DNA of 64,000 nucleotides from Humulus lupulus (Eukaryota; Streptophyta; Magnoliopsida; Rosales; Cannabaceae), in contig NC_084798.1 in NCBI RefSeq assembly GCF_963169125.1, positions 172,389,980 to 172,453,979 of the forward strand, written 5' to 3'. The translations under genes and the position numbers were made by a program. A model generated the notes under the pieces. It made no database searches. It saw only the letters and a program-made list of their open reading frames with translations, and was not told the origin of the DNA. Shown piece after piece: positions 55,433 to 64,000 of this stretch. Within the stretch, counting starts at the first letter, position 1. Every line of letters starts with the position of its first letter.

Positions 55433-56104
55433 CTATAAAACACATGTTTCCAAGATAAATGAACTATAATCATCACCTTTGTTTTTAGCTGCTAGAAATT
55501 GGGGGCAATCATGTTTCCAATGCCCCTTATCTTTGTAGTGAAAACCCTTACCTTTACCTTTCTTGTTTTTCTTGTTCTTCCCCTTAGGCGTTTGTGCATT
55601 TGGTTGTGCACTCGTCTTTGTAGCCTTTGCAAGCTTGGGGTTGTTTTTTTGTCCACCTTTCCTCTTGTTTCCAGCTTTCAAAGACGAAGCTTGGTTAGTT
55701 TCAGCCTTAGGTGGATCAATAGCAACAATAGTAGTCTTATTTTCTCCTCCCTTACTAGGTCCACCCATGATAGGCTCAAAAATTTGAAGCTCGTTCATGA
55801 GCTGCGTCAGACCATAGTTGAGTTGATCACGAATGTGCGGATACGGTGCCATTCGAGCATTCACAGTGTCATCACGTATGTGCAGAGACAGTGCTATCCA
55901 AACATTTACGGTGCCATCACGAGAATTGACGATGCCATCATGAACGTATGGACACGGTGCTCGTTCTGGGGATTGCTCAATCATGACGAACTCGGAGTTG
56001 TCACCAATCAACTCTATGTTGATATTTTGCTTCCAATTAAGGAAGTTTTCTCCAGTGAGTTTCTCCATCGAAAGTTGAGAAAGGATGGGAGTAGAGACAG
56101 ACAC
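55433..56104 (-). pseudogene. gag: A2 gag with repeat-replaced core
   Basis: The open frame starts upstream at a GTG (VSVSTPILSQLS); the first ATG gives MEKLTGENFLNWKQNINIELIGDNSEFVMIEQSPERA. Residues 50-95 are three imperfect copies of a block containing I-RD-TVN, instead of the expected gag core. Then come NYGLTQLMNELQIFEPI and a long Lys-rich tail with FHYKDKGHWKHDC, a knuckle whose first cysteine is missing and second is a tyrosine. The total is only about 210 residues, well below the usual length for this lineage. It is open throughout, but its zinc site cannot bind metal normally. Confidence 0.75.
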
Positions 56105-58461
56105 TACTTAACTTAAAACTACAAATTATCAATAAGATAGAAATCAATCACATTTGCTCAATAAGACTCATATTCACACAAATTTCAAGAAATAGCACAA
56201 CATATACCAAAAATATGTAAGATATGAGAAAAAATACAAAAAAAACAATCATATCTATATTTCTTTAGGTTTTTAACTAATCTATGATATCCTTGTCCCC
56301 GTTGGCGAGTGTCAAAAATACCACTTGTTAAATAGAGTTGTAAACTCATTTAATAATGGACACCATTATTAACAACCTACTATTCGATCAAAATAAAAAA
56401 ACAAAATCTCTTATTTTATGAGCTAGACCCACGGTTTCGATAGTCATAGATTTAGTCCTAGTAGTCACAGTAGGGGTGAGTCTAGTAGAATTTGACCCAT
56501 AATTATCTACCTTTTGAAATCTAACCTTGTCAAAATAACTAATGAACACCTTCCGTAGGGGGACGAATCAAAGCGTCTCGAGACCCCATTAAGTTATTGA
56601 CGTTGTTAAACCAACGGTAGAGATCGAATATAATTCTTAAAATAAGCTCATTATAAAATTAAAAAATAGTATTTTTATTATTTATGTTTAGAAAATTAAC
56701 GACTATGGTGCTTCAAATTTTTTTTAAGATTAGAATATTTAAAACCAAAGTCCTATAATTTCCTATTAATTCTAAAGTGTTACATTGAAACAAATTCAAT
56801 TAATTTAGAATTAATTTGTTGCTAATCAATATTTAGGTTTAACTAATATAATGAACATATACAATTAAGTCCAACTCAGGTAAATGGGCCTTAACAATTG
56901 AGCTTGTATAGAGGAGGGCTGAGTCCAGTATGTCATTCCCACTACCAAGGCCCCCAAACTTCCATACAAGGCCCAAAAGACAAGAATTTAAACCTTCGTT
57001 TTATTAATTGATTAGGTCCACTATAGTCATGCAAAGCAAATTGGCCTTCACAAGTGGAATCACCCACAAGAGAAGAATTTAAATTTTACATTTTCTAATG
57101 GGTCCAAATAAAATCTATCATTTTATGAATATTCTATTTGGCAAAAAAACCATATATCTAGCAAACATATGAGCCACTATATGCATCTAAACCCAATTGC
57201 AAAAATACCACATATAGTGCAAACAGATATGTTATAATTTGATGGGTCTAATCATGTTACTATATGAGCAATTCTATGAATTTATGCAAAAATACCACAA
57301 TTTATTTCATTTGCAAAAATACCACAATTAATTTTCTAGAATTTATCAAAAAAATCGAATTAATTAAATTCTTACAAAAAATAAGTCAATTTAAATTAAA
57401 TTTATCAACAATTAACAATAGTTAATTTAAATTTTATTTATCAACAATCAACTTTGTTTAGGTTAATTTGAAAAAAAAATATCAATTTAATTTAAATAGG
57501 ATTTATCAACAATTAACCAAAGTTAATTTAAATCCCATTTATTAAAAAATAATTTAATTAATTGGTTGAAAAAATTGATATTTTTCAAAATTTAATCAAT
57601 TTTAAATTTTAAAATCAATATCTTAACTGTTTTTCAAAAATATCATGTGTTATTACAACAATAAGCTAATATTTTAACAATTTAAAAAAATATATAAAAT
57701 ATTAATAGTTATAACAACCCTAAAATATCTTAAAACAGTTAAATAAATTCAAATATCCCTTAAATATCTAACTAACAAATTTCAAATAATTTAAATATTG
57801 AAAACTATAGAATAAAAAAATGTTTATATTTTCAAATAAAGATTTAATAAAAATATCAAGTATTTAAAAGAAAATATCTTAAATATTTGATATCTTAATT
57901 CTAATATTTTAATATATTAAAAGATTTAAAATTAAGTTGTTAGTCTATTTTTAAATTTGAATTTGAATCATTGTAGAAAATATCTAATTATTTAAATCTC
58001 AACCAACAAAATATCTTATTTTTAAATACAAAAACAAATCTGATTTTTTTGGCTTTGATTATAAATAATTAATTTTCACAATTTAATTTTCTTTAATTTA
58101 AAAAAATTTTGGATGAACAGTACGGGTACTATTCACCGCGCGGGTGCAAGGCTGCTGGCTACCGTGGTTTGCGCGCGAGTGTGCGCACAGATGGGTAGCC
58201 AGGCCAAAAATTTCCATAAAATTTTTTGTGCAATATTTCAAACCAAAACCATTTTCTAATTAGTTTTTAACATGTTTTACACAAAATAAAACATATATAA
58301 AAATTAAATGGCATAGAAGACAACAAAACAACCTAAAAATTGCTAATAATCACATAAAATTCAATATGCATCATAAAATCATGAAAATCCATCTAATTAT
58401 TCAAACACATCAAATAATTCAACTTTTAACATGCTCATCAATGAAAATAAAGATTACTAAA
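56105..58461 (-). other. A2 long AT-rich leader
   Basis: Corresponds to A1 36079-38445. It has a GC-rich island with gcgcgcgagtgtgcgcac at about 58125-58200. No ORF. Confidence 0.6.
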
Positions 58462-58474
58462 GGCTTTGATGCCA
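58462..58474 (-). other. A2 primer-binding site, mutated
   Basis: The minus strand reads TGGCATCAAAGCC two bases after the LTR; an initiator-Met-type site with changes. Confidence 0.65.
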
Positions 58475-58476
58475 GT

Positions 58477-60107
58477 TGTTGAGAAAACTTATACATCATC
58501 TTTATTTATTTTCATGTAGATCTAATATTAAACAAATTAATATGAGATAACCTAGAAAATGTTTCTAAAATTGAATTCAAAGAGAAATAATGATAAGAAT
58601 ACTTACATTATACGCAGCGGAATAAATGAGTAATTCCTTCAATTTCCCTAACCATTGTATCCTTTCTATTGCAGAGTATTACCAAGAACCTGAACTGATC
58701 TTCAATTTTCTTCACAGCCTTCCAAAGTATTCTTGGAATCACCTAGACTAGAGTGGGCAATTCTCAACACATGAGATAGATACAGAGAGAAGAAGAGAAA
58801 AGAACAGTAAGACTTAGAAAATGACTTATGTTTAGAGAGAATCTAAAACCTATCAGAAACTTGTGTTTCAACTTGTGACTTGACTTTTGTTTTCAACTCT
58901 CTCTTAACATTTTTTTTATAGACTCAATTAGGTCATTTATTTAATTAAAAAATAAATAAAATAATAGTCAATTAACAGCCCTAGGTCGAAATTATCATGG
59001 GCTTTAGGCCTGTGAAATTTTCCATTTGATTATAAGCCCATTGGACTTAAAATCAATGCATGTATTATTTTCTATTGATTTAATTAATTAAATAATTATT
59101 TAAATTCTTTATCAAATTAATTATTTATAATTTGAACATTGATTTAAACTTATTTATTAATTTAGATACCAATTTATCTTAATTAATAAATCTGCCATAA
59201 TTTCTCTTTTCTTCTCAAAATTACATAACTCTGTGAAACTATCCGAAATTGACTTGGTCAACTTTGATCATTCTAATTGATAATTAAATCAATTAATTGA
59301 GACTATCTAGATGATTTTATTCAAGGTACAGTGGGGACCATGGGCCTATGAAATCAAGCTCCAATAAGTTATCATAAATTGAACAAATAAATTTACTAAC
59401 TTATTAATTCCTCGTGACTCCACTAAAGACTCAGAATTGTACTCTTGAATTCATAGAACACTCTATAACAAATATAGATACGGTATTAATTATCCATTGT
59501 TACAACCATAATTGTCACTCAATCCTCTATAGACGGTCTACAATGAGATAGGACTAAAATATCGTTTTATCCCTCATTGTATTTTATCATTAAAACACCT
59601 AGTTCCTTGTAAATGATATTTCAGTAAACTAATATTAATTAGTAAAATGAGATCTCTATCATTTAACACCTTGAACCAAAATAAAAAGAAACTATCATTT
59701 CATTTCTTCATCAGAAGCTATAGATGTTCATATCTATGATTAACACTCTTACTCAATTATACTACCGAGTTCCCAAGATGTAAGTATGGGCTAGTCCGTA
59801 GGGTAAGCTGGTAACGAACAAGTCAAAGAACTCAAACAATACAATCAGTTAGAATACTAACCACTCATAATTGAGATTGAATTGACCTATGGTCAACTAT
59901 ATGATATGACTAGAATAGATAATAACGGTATGTTTACTTATCTTATCAACTGTCAATATCGATCATATCCGATGTAACAAATACATCCGATTTTATCTAC
60001 TTTGCTAATGTTCTGGAAAGAACATAACACTACAATGTGTAAGTAGATCATATCGTAGATTGGCAAGTCAGTGTAAATTCTGTGCACCGACTAATCTTAG
60101 GACTAAC
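58477..60107 (-). repeat. A2 5' LTR, lacking its first ~250 bp
   Basis: Aligns with 53060-54677 and with the A1 LTRs. It ends within cttaggactaac at 60107, where K2 leader sequence begins. Confidence 0.82.
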
Positions 60108-60196
60108 ATAAATAGTTACCATACCATGAGTGAAGCTTGTCTTTAGTGACGAGTGTACATGCCCAGCTTGTCTACAGGAATCCTTAACCTTGGCTT

Positions 60197-60208
60197 GCTT
60201 TGATACCA
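60197..60208 (-). other. K2 primer-binding site
   Basis: The minus strand reads TGGTATCAAAGC, one base different from the K1 site; complementary to initiator Met tRNA. Confidence 0.75.
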
Positions 60209-60211
60209 AGT

Positions 60212-61251
60212 TGTAATGCCATACTACCCAAGGATCGTTATGCTGTGCATTTTAAAGAGTGCTAAACTCGCTAACCGAGTCATTTGGCCATAATTGTGTA
60301 AATAATGTGATTAACGGTTTAGGGTTAAATTTTTTGTCCAAAGATACAATGTTTCACTACAACGTTTACTGTATACATTGGGATCCTAAAATACATTTTG
60401 AAGTTTAATTATAATAAAAGATTCACAACCAGCCGACCTAAGCGGCAAAATAGGGTTTAACCCTAGTTCCTCTTTAAACCCTCAGCCGTGGTGGTCGAGC
60501 AGCCACATATGTACACATCGTCACCTAAGCTCTCCAAGTGAAGGATGGTCCAACTTTCTTTTACCTTTACCTACACCACATAGCACCTATGAGCCGAGGC
60601 TGAGCAAGAAAACTCAAACACATGCTTATAAGCAGTAATAACCCTATTCATGCATGCAAGCAAGTACAAAAAATTATGGGGTCCTGCGCCATGAGTAGAT
60701 GACTGTCAAGTCAATCTGAGGTCCTGCACCTTTAATAGATGACTATCTAGTCTCTCTGGGGTTCTTTGCCCTAAATAGATGACTTATTAAATCAATCTGG
60801 GGTCATGCGCCCTGAATAGATGACCTATTAAGTCTCTCTGGGATTTGGCGCCTTAAATAGATGACTGGGGTCCTATGCCCTAGGGGCCTTCTGCCCTGAA
60901 TAAATGACTATTAAGTCGTTCTGGGGTCCTGCGCCCTAAGCCATGTGACATTCCAGTCACCTGAGTCTTTTATCCCTGGCTCTGAGTAACTAGCCTTAGG
61001 CTAGCCAAGCGGTTTAGTTTTCTTCGACCAATAGGTCGGTCAAGCATTTAATGCTCATGTTGATTAGATCTAATCATTTCGACTGCGGTCAGAACGCTAA
61101 TGTCGCTCTTGACTCATAAGTCAATTCCATACGACCAACGCTCAGTATTATTACCGATCATGACTGATAAGTCAGAGCTTCACGACCAGTACTAAATACC
61201 ATTGTCATTTCTTAACTGATAAGTCAGTGCTTTCTCAATGAGGTAATGCAC
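60212..61251 (-). repeat. K2 5' LTR, first piece
   Basis: Starts tgtaatgcc. Contains a tandem array at 60676-60960 and is interrupted by L2 after tgcac. Confidence 0.7.
60676..60960. repeat. Tandem repeat in the K2 LTR
   Basis: Six or seven imperfect units of about 40-48 bp built on ggggtcctgcgccctgaatagatgacta...aagtc. It lies in the same part of the LTR as the K1 array, but with a different unit. Confidence 0.75.
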
Positions 61252-62111
61252 TATAGAGTCCCAGAACTTTACTTTGCTAGTTAGATAGTAGTAGTAGTAG
61301 TAATAGCTAGTAGTAGTTATAGTATGTTTATTACTGTGGATTTTGGTTCAAGCTGGGACTTAGTTGAACACTCGTAGCAACACTTATAGATTTTATAAGT
61401 TTAACTTATAGTTTAAGAATATTAATTATAACATAAGGTTTGATTAATATAGCCGATTTATAAAGATGTCATTTATTATACTATAAGGTTTAGATAGAGT
61501 TAATAAGAACATGACACTTGTCATGTGAAGGTTTATTTAAGGATTTAACTATAGTTTAAATAGAAAGAAAGTTCAAGAAAGCTCTAGAATCTTCCAAGAC
61601 CATTAAGAGCATGACATTTGTCACAACCTTGTTTATTTGAGGATTTAAGCATTTAATTCAAAAATAGAGGTTTCTAGAAGCTCTAGACCCTTCTAGAACA
61701 TGCTGGAATCTCGTATTACTTAGTCAAACCTGTTTTATCATTTCAAATTAAGCTGATAGTGTGCAATTACGTGTTTAAAATATTCACGTATGCCGATATA
61801 TCGCAGCCTAGGAGCCGATATATCGCCACACGAGGAATACAAAAAACACGTGAACTTCGCACAAATGCATCGAAGAACCCTCGGGATATAAGCCCAGGCG
61901 ATATATCACCTACAATGGGCGATATATCGACTCTAGGGTTATATTTTCAAATGTTTTGAAACCGAGCTCAATTCAACACTTAACATCTTGAATAGCCTCT
62001 GAACGTTTTGACCGAGTCTTAAGCCTCTGTTGAATGAATATTCAAATGTTTTTCAATTAATATTCATTATTTTTATTCAAGCTAAAAGAAGATCTTTCCA
62101 CACCTTAAACT

Positions 62112-62120
62112 CTATAAATA
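62112..62120 (+). promoter_or_regulatory. TATA box of L2
   Basis: ctataaata in the context aaactctataaataggaac; the only strong TATA box in the insert, plus orientation. Confidence 0.6.
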
Positions 62121-62642
62121 GGAACTAGTACCCAGCCATTTCTCTCATTCTTCAAGCTGTGTTTAGAGCCTTCAAGCTGCTAGGATTACTATAGAGTGTT
62201 AAACACTTGGGTTGGGGTATAAGCTTTATCATCTTAAGCTTTATAAACACTTGGGAAGTAAGATAATAGTGTGTTTTTTCAATATCGAGGTGTAGTTCGG
62301 TTCTAGTACATCCAAATGTATTCCTAATCTTAAGTTCATTTTTGTATATTTCTTTAATTTCTCTTATTTTTCTTTACTCAAATCCTAACTCGTTGTTTTC
62401 TACTCTTCGTTGGGTATTTAAGTTCTTTGAACTTAAGGTTTCTTTTCGGTAAGTTTCATCTTGGTGGTTTAGTTCATTTCTTGATCATCTCTTTCATTAG
62501 AAGTACTCACATTTTTATTGTTGGTTTTAAGAGTGTTCCAAATCCTGTCCTTGTTCTCACATCCCGGTTTTGGTAAGGAAAATAGGATAGAATTTTATAT
62601 GTTTATATGTTATGTTATGTAATGTTATATTATGAATGTTGA

Positions 62643-62770
62643 TAGATCTTGGGCATATGACTTGTATAGCTAACAAGCCCCAATAATTTATGGGCATATG
62701 ACTTGCTTAGCTAGCAAGCCCCACAAATCTATTGGGCATATGACTTGTTTAGTTAACAAGCCCCAAGTAG
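62643..62770. repeat. Three-copy tandem repeat in L2
   Basis: Units of about 50-55 bp containing gggcatatgacttg and aacaagcccc/gcaagcccc. Confidence 0.8.
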
Positions 62771-63255
62771 TATAATGGTTATTGTAGTATTATATGGCAT
62801 ATGTTATAGTATATGTTTATGTTTATGTTTATGTTTTATGTTATTAGTAGATTTTCCTTGCTGGGCATTGGGCTCATTCCTTTATTTTTATGTATGCAGG
62901 AAAATAGTTATGGCGGTGGAAAGATTCTTGGCAGCTTAGGGTTGTGTATTGAGGAAGATTGGATTCGGTGGACTCCGTGAACGATTCGAGGACGACGTTA
63001 TTTTCAGTCTTTTTAATTATGTTTCTATGTATTTTTCCGCACTTGGTTTTGTAAACAATTTTAATTAAGTTAAAGCTATATTTCATTTTTCAAACAATAG
63101 GATCCCATACACTGAATTTATGTATTTCAACATTTACTAAGAGTTTTTAATAAAGTTTGTGAATGTTTCTTATGTATGTTTTTGTGAAAGTAGTGTCTAT
63201 GTATAGTAGTTTTAATGGTCCAAAGTCTTAGAATTAGTTGGGTCATTACATGCAC

Positions 63256-64000
63256 ACAGGCATATATCATATGTCAAATATCCAGATATAAGGCATTCAA
63301 CATGCTTATTCAATAATCGCAAGCATAATCATAATCATGCATAATTATAGAGACTCAAGCTCGGAATAAATTCCATATTCAACATTCATGTTATGCCATA
63401 ACCACATGTATTAGATGCATCACATACTGGGTGCAGTTTTCTTACCTTTGGTCTAAGCACAGGTTAACAATAAATGACCCTCAAGCACGATCTTGTTTCC
63501 AAGCCCCTAACAAGAACCTAGTCACAACCATAATATGGAATCCCATAAAAAATGAATATAAATACTTCCGGACCGAGTCCTAGCATCCGGGACGTCGAAT
63601 CCTACCCAATCGGGTAGTAGAATCGATCCCGAGCCTTTAGAGTTAAGTTTCCACGACTAAAAACCAAATATGGGCAGGCGGGTCACGACTTGGCCTTGAG
63701 GGTTGCGACTTGCCTCCCTGATAGAGAGCCTTCTTCCTGGGCTTCAGGGTGCGGGCTGCAACATGGCCCTCTAGGGTCGTGGCGCGCCCCCATGCAGACT
63801 CCTCCTGGCTCTAGCTTCACATAGGTAGTGACTTGCTAGAACAAGGTCGCGACTTGACCACGAACCCTGCCATTTTTTCCCACTTAAAATCCTCCAAAAA
63901 CCTATCCAAACATATCCAAATCCAAAAAACAAAGTTCCCAAACATCCCAATGATCTAAAACCATAAAAACCCAAATCTCAAACCATCCAAAAACTCATCA
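63256..64000 (-). repeat. K2 5' LTR, second piece
   Basis: Continues the K2 LTR after L2 and runs off the window. It has a GC-rich block (63660-63850) with repeated words around gggtcgcgac and ggttgcgac, in the same place as the GC-rich block of the K1 LTR. The 67-codon frame at 63771 is not accepted as a gene. Confidence 0.65.

Larger units (their letters stand above)
53060..60107 (-). mobile_element. A2: Angela/Tork-type copia element, pol mostly deleted
   Basis: On the minus strand: truncated 5' LTR (58477-60107), PBS, 2.4-kb leader, gag, protease and the start of integrase, then a direct jump into the middle of the 3' LTR (53060-54677). RT, RNase H, the PPT and the first part of both U3 regions are missing. 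It is the same family as A1. The left end tgttaggaaaac cuts the T2 antisense ORF. The right end is joined to the leader of K2, so no TSD can be read. Confidence 0.82.
61252..63250 (+). mobile_element. L2: solo LTR, about 2.0 kb
   Basis: A 1999-bp insert between two copies of tgcac (61247-61251, 63251-63255) in the K2 LTR. It starts tatagagtccc (TA where TG is expected) and ends gggtcattaca. A plus-strand TATA box, ctataaatagg, lies at 62112-62120, and the downstream half is typical of a transcribed leader. No protein-coding domain is present. The end type resembles Ty3 LTRs of the Tekay kind; the family is not certain. Confidence 0.6.
60108..64000 (-). mobile_element. K2: 5' end of a chromovirus-like Ty3 element, cut by the window edge
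   Basis: Leader (60108-60196), PBS TGGTATCAAAGC (60197-60208) and an LTR starting at 60212 that continues past the window, split by solo LTR L2. The leader and LTR are recognisably related to K1 (words such as gtacatgcccag, cctaagcggcaaaa, gtggtggtc, gcagttttcttacct, catccgggacgtcgaatccta), but clearly a different family. No coding region is left, because the left side is joined to A2. Confidence 0.75.

Noticed and set aside
55499..56116. 205-codon plus-strand frame opposite A2 gag
   Set aside because: It lies antisense to a clearly recognisable gag and has no independent similarity; it is a shadow frame.
61252..63250. Helitron insertion
   Set aside because: No TC start or hairpin-CTRR end, and a 5-bp TSD is present, which Helitrons lack.

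Overview
This 64-kb window looks like repeat-dense DNA from a flowering plant, most likely a eudicot. Almost every base can be assigned to LTR retrotransposons or small inverted-repeat elements. The lineages are plant ones: SIRE-type and Angela/Tork-type Ty1/copia, a chromodomain-carrying Ty3 (Tekay/Del-like), and Tat-type Ty3 elements with an antisense transcription unit. I found no intact host gene, no tRNA or rRNA gene and no bacterial-type feature. The species cannot be fixed from the sequence.

Layout. 1-2229: 5' end of a minus-strand Tat element (T1). 2230-5248: AT-rich spacer with two fold-back elements (3369-4198 and 4384-4720) and a small RNase-H-like fragment. 5249-53059: a minus-strand Tat element (T2: one LTR, PPT, antisense unit) broken by a stack of insertions. 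These are S1 (SIRE, minus, 5334-13773, in the T2 LTR), A1 (Angela-type, plus, 14829-46337) and T3 (gag-only Tat, minus, 46829-52481, inside the intron of the T2 antisense unit). A1 carries the chromovirus K1 (minus, 15828-35201) in its 5' LTR and a solo LTR, L1 (38888-41158), in its gag. K1 carries S2 (SIRE, plus, 25506-35063) in its 5' LTR. 53060-60107: a deleted Angela-type element (A2, minus). 60108-64000: 5' end of a second chromovirus-like element (K2, minus), with a solo LTR, L2, at 61252-63250. Target-site duplications (TSDs) read directly from the flanks fix the nesting order T2 > A1 > K1 > S2.

The best leads come from comparing related copies. (1) S1 has a 608-bp, phase-0, GT-AG-bounded segment between gag and pol. 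S2 lacks exactly this segment, which joins gag and pol in one frame, so S2 looks like an integrated copy of a spliced genomic RNA. (2) T3 has the same LTR end, inverted, at both termini, a palindromic 211-bp 'LTR' at its gag-proximal end and a perfect 5-bp TSD, which suggests integration through two U5 ends. (3) S2 carries an extra 322-codon ORF between pol and the 3' LTR that S1 lacks. (4) Both SIRE elements have four purine tracts about 70-90 bp apart before the 3' LTR and clusters of CCGGAATTCCGG palindromes in their LTRs. (5) A1 and A2 share a gag whose expected central part is replaced by short tandem repeats.
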